Below the pieces are notes generated by a model. The model made no database searches and was not told where the DNA came from. It was given only the letters and a program-made list of their open reading frames with translations. From an uncultured Methanobrevibacter sp. (GTDB lineage Archaea > Methanobacteriota > Methanobacteria > Methanobacteriales > Methanobacteriaceae), in the NCBI GenBank assembly GCA_900319985.1, contig ONQL01000008.1:1-64000 (forward strand): a DNA stretch of 64,000 bases, in the 5' to 3' direction. Position 1 is the first letter of the stretch; each line of letters starts with the position of its first letter. This document shows, piece after piece, positions 36,263-45,739 of the stretch. The translations under genes and the position numbers were made by a program.

Positions 36263-37162
36263 ATGGGAGATACTGCTGTAAGTGAACAAAAGGTTGTAGA
36301 AACTAGTGCAATCAATTCATCAGAAAATAAAGAAGACAGCAAAGCAGAATCCACATCAACTTCCACAAAAAAATCAAAAGCAAGAACCCAATCCAGAGGA
36401 AAAGCACGAGCAAAACTCATTCGTGAAAACGAAGAAAAAGAAGTGAGTCACTTTAAAGAAAACATTTATATTGTTTTTGTGGAATGTGAAACTCCCGGGA
36501 ACATTGGTTTTCTTGCAAGGACCATGGCAAACTTTGGATTGAAGAATTTAATACTTATAAATCCTCCAAAATTAACCAATGAAGCTTATTATCAGGCTAC
36601 TCATGGAAAATACATTGTTGAAAATGCAAAAGTCTATAAGACCTTAGATGATTTCTATCAATCACAAAGGATTGATTTTAAAGTTGCATCAACAGGAATG
36701 GCTGGAGGAAGCTATAACTTGGCCAGAATCCCAATAAAACCAGAAGAATTGGGAAAATCTTTGAATGCTTCAAATAAAATTGCCATCCTATTTGGAAGAG
36801 AAGGAGACGGCCTTACAAATAAGGAAATCAACGACTGTGACATCTGCGTATCCATTCCAACAGATCCTACTTATCCAATAATGAACATTTCTCATGCAGC
36901 AGCCATAATATTCTATGAACTATTCAAAAACAAGCATGAATTTGGTGTTGAAGGTTTGAATGAAAGCAGTGCAGTTGAAAAGGATTACCTATTAAAAGAC
37001 ATGAAGGAGCTAATAGATTACTTGGATATTCCAGAGCATAAAAAGAGAAATGGATTGAAAACATTCAATAACATAATTTCAAGAGCATTTATAACTAGTA
37101 GAGAAGCACATACCCTTAAAGGGATATTAAGAAGATTAAAAAATAAACTTGGTGAACAATGA
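36263..37162 (+). CDS. TrmH-family (SpoU) RNA 2'-O-methyltransferase
   Basis: The 299-residue protein has a charged, low-complexity N-terminal extension of about 65 residues rich in Ser, Lys and Glu, then a SPOUT knot domain: VECETPGNIGFLARTMANFG, ILFGREGDGLTNKEI and ISHAAAIIFYELF. The domain most resembles TrmJ/TrmH group 1, which methylates ribose 32 of tRNA. The exact RNA target is unproven. The ATG at 36263 is preferred over the preceding TTG. It overlaps the next gene by 4 bases (ATGA). Confidence 0.88.
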   Translation: MGDTAVSEQKVVETSAINSSENKEDSKAESTSTSTKKSKARTQSRGKARAKLIRENEEKEVSHFKENIYIVFVECETPGNIGFLARTMANFGLKNLILINPPKLTNEAYYQATHGKYIVENAKVYKTLDDFYQSQRIDFKVASTGMAGGSYNLARIPIKPEELGKSLNASNKIAILFGREGDGLTNKEINDCDICVSIPTDPTYPIMNISHAAAIIFYELFKNKHEFGVEGLNESSAVEKDYLLKDMKELIDYLDIPEHKKRNGLKTFNNIISRAFITSREAHTLKGILRRLKNKLGEQ

Positions 37163-37986
37163 GACGACCTAGATTTGTAGATATTAGTATTTTTACTCTA
37201 AAATACATATTCAATTGGAGATTTTGGATTGCAGAAATTACCAAAAAATCAAAATCATACAGAAAATTCATTGACAAGATGCTTTTTGAAAATGATGAAA
37301 TCGTCATCATACCTAACAGCATCAATGTCAATAAGAAAATAGAATCCGAAGGCTCTGAATTCTTACCTACAGACATTCTCAAAGATGTTGTTAGCCGGTG
37401 TGATGACATTGTAATCATGAATACATGCTTATGCAGAAGTTCTAACGGCTGTGAAGATTATCCTCAAGACATCGGTTGTATTTTCCTTGGACCAACAGCA
37501 AACAAGATTCCAGAACATGTTGGTAAAAAGGTGACAGTTGATGAAGCTCTAGCTCACATCGATAGAGCGGATGCAGCAGGTTTAAGCCACCTCATCGGAA
37601 GAAATAAAATAGATACCGTTTGGATGAATATACACCCTGGAGAAGGACTTTTAACCATATGTCATTGTTGCCCATGCTGCTGCCTATGGAAAGTTTATCC
37701 TAATCTGGATAATGCAATAAGCGATAAAGTAGAAAAGCTCGACGGCATTACAATAACTCTTCATGAGGATAAATGCAAAATGTGTAAAAAATGTTTAAAA
37801 GAAGTTTGCATGTTCCAAGCCATAAGTTTGAAAGACAACAAAATCTCAATTGACTATGATATTTGCCGAGGATGTGGCCTTTGTACAACTGCATGCAAAT
37901 TTGATGCTATTACAATTGATTATTCTGACGAAACTATTGATAATGTAATTAATAGGATGGACAATTTGTATAAAAAAGAATTATAA
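37159..37986 (+). CDS. Cys-rich iron-sulfur protein with C-terminal 2x[4Fe-4S] domain
   Basis: The 275-residue protein has three Cys groups: TCLCRSSNGCED (about 93-104), ICHCCPCCCLW (about 168-178) and a C-terminal ferredoxin domain with CKMCKKCLKEVC and CRGCGLCTTACK. The middle cluster of six Cys in nine residues is unusual. The N-terminal 80 residues are basic with no recognised fold. It is translationally coupled to the TrmH-family gene, but the reaction is unknown. Confidence 0.75.
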   Translation: MRRPRFVDISIFTLKYIFNWRFWIAEITKKSKSYRKFIDKMLFENDEIVIIPNSINVNKKIESEGSEFLPTDILKDVVSRCDDIVIMNTCLCRSSNGCEDYPQDIGCIFLGPTANKIPEHVGKKVTVDEALAHIDRADAAGLSHLIGRNKIDTVWMNIHPGEGLLTICHCCPCCCLWKVYPNLDNAISDKVEKLDGITITLHEDKCKMCKKCLKEVCMFQAISLKDNKISIDYDICRGCGLCTTACKFDAITIDYSDETIDNVINRMDNLYKKEL

Positions 37987-38001
37987 TGTTTGTGTGAAAA
38001 T

Positions 38002-38589
38002 ATGGCAATTTTAAGTGACAAAACTATAAAAGAATATTTAAATGAAGGAAAAATATCTATTGAACCTCTTTTAGATGAAAAACAGATACAACCTTCATCT
38101 GTTGACATGAGATTGGGAGATGAATTTAAAGTATTTAAAGTTATTAGAAAACCTTACATCGACCCTAAAGATGAAGAGGATATTGCCTCATATATGGAAT
38201 ATACCACAGTTAAAGAAGGTGAAGCATTTATTATACACCCTAATGAATTTGCACTCGCAACAACATTAGAATATGTTAAAGTGCCTGAAGACTTGGTGGC
38301 TAGAGTAGAAGGTCGTTCAAGCATGGGACGTTTGGGAGTTACCATGCATGTTACCGCAGGTTTCATTGACCCTGGTTTTGAAGGAAGAATTACCCTAGAA
38401 ATTTCCAACATTGGAGCAATGCCTGTGGCACTTTATCCAGGCCAAAGAGTATGCCAAATTGTATTTGAAACAATGACCACCCCTTCAGAAACCCCATATG
38501 GACATCCAGACAGAAATAGTAAATACATGGGACAAACTCGCCCAGAAAGCAGCAGAGTTAAATTAGATTATGAATTAAAAAAGGATTAG
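38002..38589 (+). CDS. dcd: dCTP deaminase (probably bifunctional dCTP deaminase/dUTPase)
   Basis: The 195-residue trimeric dUTPase-fold protein has the family motif QPSSVDMRLGDEF, VEGRSSMGRLGVTMHVTAG and IDPGFEGRITLEISN, plus a C-terminal tail ending in GQTRPESSR. It converts dCTP to dUTP and, in methanogens, often also to dUMP. The ATG at 38002 aligns with the usual MAILSDK start; an upstream TTG frame is ignored. Confidence 0.94.
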   Translation: MAILSDKTIKEYLNEGKISIEPLLDEKQIQPSSVDMRLGDEFKVFKVIRKPYIDPKDEEDIASYMEYTTVKEGEAFIIHPNEFALATTLEYVKVPEDLVARVEGRSSMGRLGVTMHVTAGFIDPGFEGRITLEISNIGAMPVALYPGQRVCQIVFETMTTPSETPYGHPDRNSKYMGQTRPESSRVKLDYELKKD

Positions 38590-38601
38590 GAGCTAATATT
38601 T

Positions 38602-40296
38602 ATGAATCATGACAAAATGACCAATATAAGTGCAAAAAGAGGATTTTTATGGCCATCATTTGAAATTTATTCAGGAGTTTCAGGATTTACAGACTATGGA
38701 CCTCTCGGAGCAAGCTTAAAAAACAACATCATGCAAAAATGGAGAAAACAATATGTTTCCGGTGAAGGATTTTATGAAATTGAAGGTCCTACCGTAATGC
38801 CTAAAGAAGTTTTGAAAGCATCCGGACATGTAGATAACTTTACAGACCCAATGTGTAAATGTGAAGAATGCGGCGAAGTATTCAGAGCAGACCATATTAT
38901 TGAAGAAGTCATTGGGGAAGATGTGGAAAGTTTAGAGAATGAAGAACTTGACCAAATCGTTATTGACAACAATATCACTTGTCCCGAATGTGGCGGAAAA
39001 CTGTCAAACATCTGGAACTACAATTTAATGTTCAAAACCGAAATCGGTGCAAAAGGAGATAAAGTAGGATATATGAGACCTGAAACCGCTCAGGGAATAT
39101 TCATTTTGTTTAAACGTTTGGAAAGATTTTTCAGAGGAAAACTTCCTTTTGGTGCAGTTCAACTTGGAAAAGCATACAGAAATGAAATATCCCCAAGACA
39201 AGGAGTAATCAGGCTTAGGGAATTCACACAAGCAGAAGCGGAAATATTTTTAAATCCCAAAGATAAAACCCATCCAAAATTCACACAAATTGAAAATGAG
39301 ATTTTAACTCTTAATTCACAGGAAGTTCAGGAAAATAACACCGATCCGATTGAAATAACTGCACGCGAAGCATTGGACAAAGGCATTGTTGCTAATGAAA
39401 TGCTCATTTATCAATTATATTTAGCCCGTAAATTTTTAAATGAAATTGGAATTCCAAATGAGGCTTTAAGATTCAGACAACATTTAAAAGGAGAAATGGC
39501 TCATTATGCACTTGACTGTTGGGACGTTGAAGTTAAAACTGACAAATATGGATGGGTCGAAATTATCGGAATTGCAGACAGGGGAGATTACGACCTGTCA
39601 TCCCACTCAAAATTCAGTAACGATGATTTGAACGTATTTGTCGAATACGACGAACCTAAAAAGGTTCAAAAAACCATTGTGAAACCTAACCTATCCAAAT
39701 TCGGACCAATCTTTAAGGGAGATTCACCTAAAGTTAAACAAGCCATTGAAGATGCTAATCCTGAAGACATCAAAGCAGCACTTGAAAAAGATGGAAAATT
39801 CACTGTTGAATTGGACAAGGTCTATGAAGTGGATGAAGAACTTCTCATCTTTGAAGATATCGAAGAGGACGTAACCGGTGAAAAGATTGTTCCCCACGTA
39901 ATCGAGCCTTCATTCGGTATTGACCGTATTGTATATTCAGTCCTATTGCATTCATTTACAGAAACTGATGAAAAAGATTACTTTAAATTTGACAAGTCTG
40001 TAGCCCCAGTGCAGATTGGAGTATTCCCTCTCGTAAACAAAGAAGGTCCTCGTGAAATCGCACAAAACTTAACCGAAGAGTTAAGAATGGCAGGATTTAG
40101 AGTGGAATATGATGCAACAGGAACTATCGGAAAAAGATATGCCAGAGCAGATGAAATTGGTATTCCTCTTGCAATTACTGTAGACTTTGATACTCTTGAA
40201 GACAATCAGGTTACAATAAGAGACAGAGATAGTGAAGCTCAGGAAAGAATAGCTATCGATGAAATTAATAGCTATTTAGAAAAATATTATAAATGA
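38602..40296 (+). CDS. glyS: Glycyl-tRNA synthetase (archaeal dimeric type)
   Basis: The 564-residue class II synthetase has motif 1-type SGVSGFTDYGPLG, a zinc-ribbon insert (CKCEECGEVF with CPECGG), motif 2 YRNEISPRQGVIRLREFTQAE, motif 3 EPSFGIDRIVYSVLL, and a C-terminal anticodon-binding domain. It charges tRNA-Gly. It is 12 bases downstream of dcd. A hairpin overlaps its stop codon. Confidence 0.97.
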   Translation: MNHDKMTNISAKRGFLWPSFEIYSGVSGFTDYGPLGASLKNNIMQKWRKQYVSGEGFYEIEGPTVMPKEVLKASGHVDNFTDPMCKCEECGEVFRADHIIEEVIGEDVESLENEELDQIVIDNNITCPECGGKLSNIWNYNLMFKTEIGAKGDKVGYMRPETAQGIFILFKRLERFFRGKLPFGAVQLGKAYRNEISPRQGVIRLREFTQAEAEIFLNPKDKTHPKFTQIENEILTLNSQEVQENNTDPIEITAREALDKGIVANEMLIYQLYLARKFLNEIGIPNEALRFRQHLKGEMAHYALDCWDVEVKTDKYGWVEIIGIADRGDYDLSSHSKFSNDDLNVFVEYDEPKKVQKTIVKPNLSKFGPIFKGDSPKVKQAIEDANPEDIKAALEKDGKFTVELDKVYEVDEELLIFEDIEEDVTGEKIVPHVIEPSFGIDRIVYSVLLHSFTETDEKDYFKFDKSVAPVQIGVFPLVNKEGPREIAQNLTEELRMAGFRVEYDATGTIGKRYARADEIGIPLAITVDFDTLEDNQVTIRDRDSEAQERIAIDEINSYLEKYYK

Positions 40297-40330
40297 GTTT
40301 AAAACTCATTTATTCTCATTTTTAAAATTT
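40291..40330. terminator. Bidirectional hairpin between glyS and the regulator
   Basis: AAATGAGTTT and AAACTCATTT (40291-40311) form a 10-base inverted repeat around one base, between convergent genes. T-rich sequence follows on the plus strand (ATTTTTAAAATTTTC). It overlaps the glyS stop codon and the 3' end of the regulator gene. Confidence 0.5.
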
Positions 40331-41082
40331 TCAAAAAGACCCATTGCCCAACTAATCGAATCATTATTTTTAGAAATCAGCAACCTATTTTGATCATAAC
40401 TACCATCTTCCTTAAATAAACCCAAAATCATTACCTCATCAGTGATAATAAGTAAAATATTATTGTTTCCGCTGAATGAAGAAATTTTTTCAACTTTTGA
40501 TTCCTCTTCAAAAATATTGAAGATATTTTCACCTACAATTGCTTCAACATATTTGCCCCGTTCCATCAGATTATCCAATCGCTTATTAAAATTATCATAA
40601 TTAAACGGCAAAATACATTTTACTTCATTAGCCTCGTCCAATGCATTTTCAATATAGTTATAAGTCCTATACGCGTCAATATCATTTGATTCTATCAGAC
40701 TTGCCTTGCCCAAAAGATACAGTTCCGCCACAGAATCATTTGGAATCATATCAACCAAATGCTTATCCAATATATTGAAAAACTTGTTTAATATATCCAT
40801 AGTTTCATTCAACTCAATTATAGTCTCTATTTTCAGCCTCATACAGTTAGACAGATAATATTTACTGGATTCACGATAGATATAACCTTCCAACTCCAAC
40901 TTGTGCATAGTACTTGATACAGAACTATAGCTCAATCCAGTTGTAACTGTTAAATTTTTCATGGTTTTAGGAGCATCATATAGTGCTGCAAGTACTTTTA
41001 ACCTAGATAATGAGTTAGTAAGATATTTCAACTCATTTGCAATTGAATTATAACATTTTAAATAACATTTATTTTCGATCAC
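40306..41082 (-). CDS. Winged-helix transcriptional regulator (FilR1/DUF1724 type)
   Basis: The 258-residue protein has an N-terminal winged helix (LSRLKVLAALYDAPKTMKNLTVTTGLSYSSVSSTMHKLELEGYIYR, about 23-70) and a C-terminal sensor-like region with conserved ELYLLGKASLIES and LLIITDEVMILGLF. This layout is seen in methanogen FilR1/DUF1724 regulators. The start is a GTG at 41082 with AGGTGG 6 bases upstream; the longer frame to 41298 would run into the divergent TatD gene and lacks an RBS. Confidence 0.75.
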   Translation of the reverse strand: MIENKCYLKCYNSIANELKYLTNSLSRLKVLAALYDAPKTMKNLTVTTGLSYSSVSSTMHKLELEGYIYRESSKYYLSNCMRLKIETIIELNETMDILNKFFNILDKHLVDMIPNDSVAELYLLGKASLIESNDIDAYRTYNYIENALDEANEVKCILPFNYDNFNKRLDNLMERGKYVEAIVGENIFNIFEEESKVEKISSFSGNNNILLIITDEVMILGLFKEDGSYDQNRLLISKNNDSISWAMGLFENFKNENK

Positions 41083-41267
41083 AGTAGACCACCTATTAGT
41101 ATTACTTATACTCTTATTTTTATTACTAAAAATATAAAATCTCTTGAAGTGAACAAGTGCGAAAAGTAACACTTCCGAAAAATTTAAAAACAAAATAAAA
41201 TCAGATATTTTTTTAAAATATGATAAACAAATTAAAAAAACATATAAAATAACACTGAGAGATAAAT
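41083..41267. promoter_or_regulatory. Divergent promoter region with GAAGTG/CACTTC inverted repeat
   Basis: GAAGTG (41146-41151) and CACTTC (41170-41175) form an inverted repeat 18 bases apart. An additional AAGTG lies at 41155-41159. TATA-like stretches are seen toward both genes (AATATAAAAT at 41131-41140; ACATATAAAATAA at about 41239-41251). The repeat could be the binding site of the adjacent winged-helix regulator, but this is inferred. Confidence 0.4.
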
Positions 41268-42023
41268 ATGATTGATACACATATGCATGCAGATTCAAGA
41301 AGCGGGGAAGATTTCAAAGAAATGTATCTTGCAGGAATCGACACTGCAATAACCTGCAGTTTTTACCCTTACAAAATAGAACATGAGCTAATCCTTTTAA
41401 ATCATCTGAACAGAATTTTAGAACTGGACACCAAAAGAGCAAAGGAATACGGACTAAATTTGAAAGTAGCTTTAGGGATTCATCCCGCAAATTCCAATGC
41501 AAATCCAGAAAAAATCTTTGAAAATTTATATAAATGGATAGAAAACAAGCAAATAGTGGCTATCGGAGAAATTGGCCTTGAAGATCTGACTGAAAATGAA
41601 ATAAGCATATTTAAAAGGCAATTGGACATTGCAGATGAAACAGATTCGAAAGTGATTATCCATACTCCGAGAAAAAACAAAATGGAAGTTTTAAAAGAAA
41701 TCTTAAATATCGTGCCACAGCATCTAGATGAAAAACAAGCTGTGATAGACCACATCAATCCAAATGTCATAGATGATGTGATAAATACAGATTATACATT
41801 GGGCCTGACAGTTCAACCTCAAAAAATGGATAAAACCGAAGCAATTTCAATTTTAGATGAGTACGGATTTGACAAATTCCTGCTGAATAGTGATATCAGC
41901 AACAAGCCTTCCGATCCCCTTTCCGTTCCAAAAACAATACGAGAACTGCAAAGGCTTGGGTACGATGAAAGAGAAATAGCTAAGGTATCACATGAAAATG
42001 CCGAAAATTTTTTCGGCATATAA
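41268..42023 (+). CDS. TatD-related metal-dependent hydrolase
   Basis: The 251-residue protein has the TatD/amidohydrolase metal ligands DTHMHAD (about 3-9), ALGIHP, IGEIGLED, VIIHTPR and IDHINP, with SDIS at the late Asp. It is more distant from the canonical TatD than the second copy at 55841. A nuclease or esterase activity is possible. It starts divergently from the regulator gene. Confidence 0.82.
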   Translation: MIDTHMHADSRSGEDFKEMYLAGIDTAITCSFYPYKIEHELILLNHLNRILELDTKRAKEYGLNLKVALGIHPANSNANPEKIFENLYKWIENKQIVAIGEIGLEDLTENEISIFKRQLDIADETDSKVIIHTPRKNKMEVLKEILNIVPQHLDEKQAVIDHINPNVIDDVINTDYTLGLTVQPQKMDKTEAISILDEYGFDKFLLNSDISNKPSDPLSVPKTIRELQRLGYDEREIAKVSHENAENFFGI

Positions 42024-42038
42024 AATTAACATATTACC

Positions 42039-42944
42039 ATGATTGAAAAAATACCTCTTCCAATATGTGGAGTAATTCTTGCATTATTTTCGCTTGGAAA
42101 TCTTTTAAATGACACACATCCCCTTTTAAAGGCCATATGTGCGACAATAGGTCTGATATTCTTAATATTAATTATATCCAAGTTAATATTATACCCTGAA
42201 AAGATAAAAGAGGACTTCCAAAATCCAATACTGACAAGCAATTCAGGTACTTTTTCAATGAGTTTAATGCTTTTATCTACATACCTTTCACCATTTATAC
42301 CGAATATTGCATTTGGTGTTTGGATATTAGGTGTAGCTTTACACATTCTACTGATGATTTACTTTACCTATCATTTTATCATACATAATTTTGATATTTC
42401 AACAGTCTATCCCAGCTACTGGATAGTGTATGTTGGAATTACGATGGGAGCAATAACCGCACATGCACACAATCTCGAAGAGATAGGAATCATATTCTTC
42501 CTAGTCGGTTTTATGGCAATGATTATTACAATGCCCCTCATAATCTACAGATATCTAAAATACCCAAATATTCCAAATGGAAACAAACCCCTGATTTGTA
42601 TCTTTACTGCTGTTTTAAGCATATTGATTGTAGGGTATATCAATTCATTCAACACAATATCAGACGAATTTTTAATGGTAATGTACATATTCGCATGCAT
42701 ATTCTACATATTTGCACTACTTAAATTCATAGAATATAGGAATTTAGAGTTTTATCCAAGTTTTGCAGCATTTTCATTTCCATTTGTAATAAGCGGACTT
42801 GCAACAAAAGGCGTAATATCAAAAATAGGACCAAATATCATTCTAAATAATATTTTAAATATAGAAACAGTAATAGCTACAATTATTGTAGCATACGTAT
42901 TAATGAAATATATTAAATTTTTAAGTAGAAAATCATCTACTTAA
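42039..42944 (+). CDS. TDT-family transporter (TehA/SLAC1-like)
   Basis: The 301-residue protein has about ten membrane segments and the TehA-type N-terminus (PLPICGVILALFSLGNLL), ISFILLI-type repeats and YWIVYVGITMGAITA. The tellurite-resistance/dicarboxylate transporter family moves dicarboxylates, chloride or nitrate-like anions. The substrate is unknown. Its stop overlaps the stop of convergent sepF by about 4 bases. Confidence 0.82.
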   Translation: MIEKIPLPICGVILALFSLGNLLNDTHPLLKAICATIGLIFLILIISKLILYPEKIKEDFQNPILTSNSGTFSMSLMLLSTYLSPFIPNIAFGVWILGVALHILLMIYFTYHFIIHNFDISTVYPSYWIVYVGITMGAITAHAHNLEEIGIIFFLVGFMAMIITMPLIIYRYLKYPNIPNGNKPLICIFTAVLSILIVGYINSFNTISDEFLMVMYIFACIFYIFALLKFIEYRNLEFYPSFAAFSFPFVISGLATKGVISKIGPNIILNNILNIETVIATIIVAYVLMKYIKFLSRKSST

Positions 42945-43552
42945 TTTTTATTTACCAATTTAACTTGTTTTGGAGAAATAATGATTAAATTTTTATTTTC
43001 TGAACGGGCAAGCAACAATGCCTGAGCGCCATATCTAGTTCTCATTTTTTTAATCTTCTCACCAGCCAATCTAAAATTGGCATGGCTTTCTCTTTCCAAA
43101 AATGATAAATCTACAATGACCGGATTTTTCTCTTCAATTACCTGATCAACAATATAATTAACATCATCAATTGATTTTGGCCTAATAAGCGCGATTTCAT
43201 AAAATGACTGTTCGGGAGTAATTACATAATCGTCAAATGCATCATAAATCGGGACTGAATTACGCATAGGTTCAGGGTTTGGATTATAATTAGGAGCCTG
43301 ATTTGGACTAGGATTAGGATTTGAATTAGGTCTAGGACTGGAACGATAATTTATATTAGAATCATAATCTTGTTCGGGTTGTGAACTTTGATAATCTCTT
43401 CTTGAATTTTGAAAATTAGAAACTTCAGTCATTATATTGTCTTTAATATCGTTAAATCTTTCTGTAATGCTAGGACCCTCATTAGTGTTTTCACCAGAGG
43501 ATTCTGTTTCTTCGAATCCCAAACTTCTTTTTATGTTGTCTTTAAATCCCAT
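42941..43552 (-). CDS. sepF: Cell division protein SepF (archaeal)
   Basis: The 203-residue protein has an N-terminal amphipathic membrane-targeting helix (MGFKDNIKRSLGFEE) and a Pro/Asn-rich disordered linker (PNSNPNPSPN-type repeats, about 75-105). The C-terminal SepF domain (about 117-200) contains YEIALIRPKSIDDVNYIVDQ and VDLSFLERESH. SepF anchors FtsZ to the membrane in archaea that lack FtsA. It follows the DUF1611 gene after 5 bases, probably co-expressed. Confidence 0.95.
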   Translation of the reverse strand: MGFKDNIKRSLGFEETESSGENTNEGPSITERFNDIKDNIMTEVSNFQNSRRDYQSSQPEQDYDSNINYRSSPRPNSNPNPSPNQAPNYNPNPEPMRNSVPIYDAFDDYVITPEQSFYEIALIRPKSIDDVNYIVDQVIEEKNPVIVDLSFLERESHANFRLAGEKIKKMRTRYGAQALLLARSENKNLIIISPKQVKLVNKN

Positions 43553-43557
43553 TCTAA

Positions 43558-44610
43558 CTACTCCTCTAAATATCTAAAAATAGCATCCAATAACTTATCC
43601 GCACCATTGTTGTAAACATCTTCAGCAGGCAATCCGAATTCAGATTCGAAAGATCCGAGTGTCATATCTGAATCTGCATTTCTAAGATTGATTGACAAAC
43701 CAACAACTTTTGTAGGTTCAACTGCTTCAATAGCTCTGATTTCCTCTGCAATACCTCTAGGCTCTCTGTAAGGGTGATTCGGCCTATGTCCAACAATAAC
43801 TGCATCAGGAGCACATCCAATCAATATTGCTGCAGACAAACCTCTTGGATGAGGATTTCCGTCTTCAGTTAAACTGGACTGACCTTCAATAAATATAATG
43901 TCTGGCTGTTTAGTTTCTTCCACATATTTAATTGAAGACAATACTGCTGCCGGAACATCCATTGCAGATAAACTTCCAGCTCTAAAATTAAAATCAGTCG
44001 GTTCTTCCAATCCCATTTCATCAGTTGAAATAATGGCGGGATTTAAATTTCTTTTCATACAAGCCTTACCCAACTGTTTAGTAGTAGTTCTTTTTCCACA
44101 CTCCTGAGAGGTTCCACCAACAAATATTACTGGAGCCTTTGGAGTATAGGAAATCTTTGGTAAAATTTCACAAGGTTTTTCTGGAGCCACACCAGCTACC
44201 ATTTCAACAACATCCAATCTGGAACCTATTTCCTTAATAACAACATCTTTTGAAGACGCGAATTTCTTTAAAGATGAATTATCCTCGATTGATAATGATC
44301 TAAATGAAGTAATTACATTTAAGCCAGCATCAATAGCCTGAACAGCATATTTTAAAGCTGAACCTTCAGCACCGATTGGCAACATTACAACAAGAGACTT
44401 TGCATCAGGAGCCTGTTTTAAACATTCATCAAGACTGCCTGCTACAATATGCCCGCAAAATTCTTTTCCTTGTTTATTAACATTATCATCAATGAATCCT
44501 ACCGCTTCTACACCTTCGAGATTAGAGAATTTTTCTCCTCCACCGCCACAACCAACAACGATGAATGGATTTAACTCTTGAATATCTTTAACTGATTTTA
44601 CTGAATACAA
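43558..44610 (-). CDS. DUF1611-family P-loop protein
   Basis: The roughly 350-residue protein has an N-terminal Rossmann-like half ([18 protein letters not shown]) and a C-terminal P-loop half with [14 protein letters not shown] (about 160-175) and STDEMG and GQSSL. This is DUF1611, a family of unknown reaction with relatives acting on amino acids. The start is uncertain: a TTG at 44610 lies 5 bases after GGTGA, while a GTG at 44619 is also in frame. It precedes sepF by 5 bases. Confidence 0.82.
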   Translation of the reverse strand: MYSVKSVKDIQELNPFIVVGCGGGGEKFSNLEGVEAVGFIDDNVNKQGKEFCGHIVAGSLDECLKQAPDAKSLVVMLPIGAEGSALKYAVQAIDAGLNVITSFRSLSIEDNSSLKKFASSKDVVIKEIGSRLDVVEMVAGVAPEKPCEILPKISYTPKAPVIFVGGTSQECGKRTTTKQLGKACMKRNLNPAIISTDEMGLEEPTDFNFRAGSLSAMDVPAAVLSSIKYVEETKQPDIIFIEGQSSLTEDGNPHPRGLSAAILIGCAPDAVIVGHRPNHPYREPRGIAEEIRAIEAVEPTKVVGLSINLRNADSDMTLGSFESEFGLPAEDVYNNGADKLLDAIFRYLEE

Positions 44611-44794
44611 CAATCTCACCCGTATAACTTATAATTTATAATTATCCCTGTAATTTATCCTACTATTTTTGAAAAAATCATAAAAATAATATTATATTAT
44701 TAAATATAATTTTTCATATTAATAAATGTAAATGTTTTAAGAAGAATAATTCATAAATATATTATTACTGAAAAAAAATTAAGGAGAAAGTTGC

Positions 44795-45739
44795 ATGAGA
44801 AAACCGTACGTTATTTTAATTGGAAGTGCATCTGGAATTGGAAAATCAACAATAGCTGCAGAATTAGCCAAGCAATTGAATATCAAACATCTAATTGAAA
44901 GCGATTTTATCAGAGCTGTTGTTCGTGGAATTATTGGAAAAGAATATGCACCAACACTACACAGTTCATCCTATGATGCATACAAACAATTAAGAAACAA
45001 AAATCGTTTTGAAAATTATAACGATTTAGTATCCGCAGGATTTGATGAGCATGCATCCTATGTGATTCCGGCACTTGAAAAAATAATTCAAAGAGCAATA
45101 ACAGATTATGACGATATCGTTATCGAAGGAGTTCACTTAGTTCCAGGACTAATCGATATCGAACAGTTCAGGGAATTTGCAAATATCTACTTTTTTGTAT
45201 TGAGCTCCGACGAGGAATCCCATAAGGAAAGGTTCGTTAAAAGAGCAGTCCAAATACACAGAGGCGGAAAACAACTAGACTTCTTTAAAGAAAACAGAAT
45301 AATACATGACCATTTATTAATACAAGCGGGAAAAAACGATGTGGACGTTATCAACACCGAAACCATCGAAAAATCGCTAGACAACATATTATCAATAATC
45401 AACAAAGCATGCACTACAGTGAAATTGACAAACAACGTTAATGAACTTGAAGATGTCATCAATATCATTATAAAAGAAAACAACGGATCAATAGAGAAAA
45501 TCACATACAACATTTCAGGATTCAGCGAACCATTGGTTAGAAATATAAATATTTCAGACATCAATTCCGCAGAAAGATTTATCAAAAATATAAACGAAAA
45601 AGAAGACAAAAAAGAATACTTAACTAAACTATACGATTTATCTGACTATCGAACCACAGTTATCTGTGCTTCAAATCAGGAAAAATTAACCAAAATTATT
45701 AACAAACTAAAAGCTAAAGGATATGTATTAAATGAATGA
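44795..45739 (+). CDS. 2-phosphoglycerate kinase-like protein
   Basis: The 314-residue protein has the P-loop GSASGIGKSTIAAELA (about 10-25) and the family features ESDFIRAVVRGIIGKEYAPTLHSSSYDAY and IVIEGVHLVPGLI. These match archaeal 2-phosphoglycerate kinases, which make 2,3-bisphosphoglycerate for cyclic DPG, a common Methanobacteriales solute. The N-terminal ATP-cone of some relatives is absent, and a C-terminal region of about 100 residues is extra. The RBS AAGGAG precedes the ATG. It overlaps the ZPR1 gene by 8 bases. Confidence 0.7.
   Translation: MRKPYVILIGSASGIGKSTIAAELAKQLNIKHLIESDFIRAVVRGIIGKEYAPTLHSSSYDAYKQLRNKNRFENYNDLVSAGFDEHASYVIPALEKIIQRAITDYDDIVIEGVHLVPGLIDIEQFREFANIYFFVLSSDEESHKERFVKRAVQIHRGGKQLDFFKENRIIHDHLLIQAGKNDVDVINTETIEKSLDNILSIINKACTTVKLTNNVNELEDVINIIIKENNGSIEKITYNISGFSEPLVRNINISDINSAERFIKNINEKEDKKEYLTKLYDLSDYRTTVICASNQEKLTKIINKLKAKGYVLNE

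Noticed and set aside
41083..41298. Long N-terminal extension of the winged-helix regulator
   Set aside because: It would overlap the divergent TatD-like gene and cover its promoter; the GTG at 41082 has a clear RBS.
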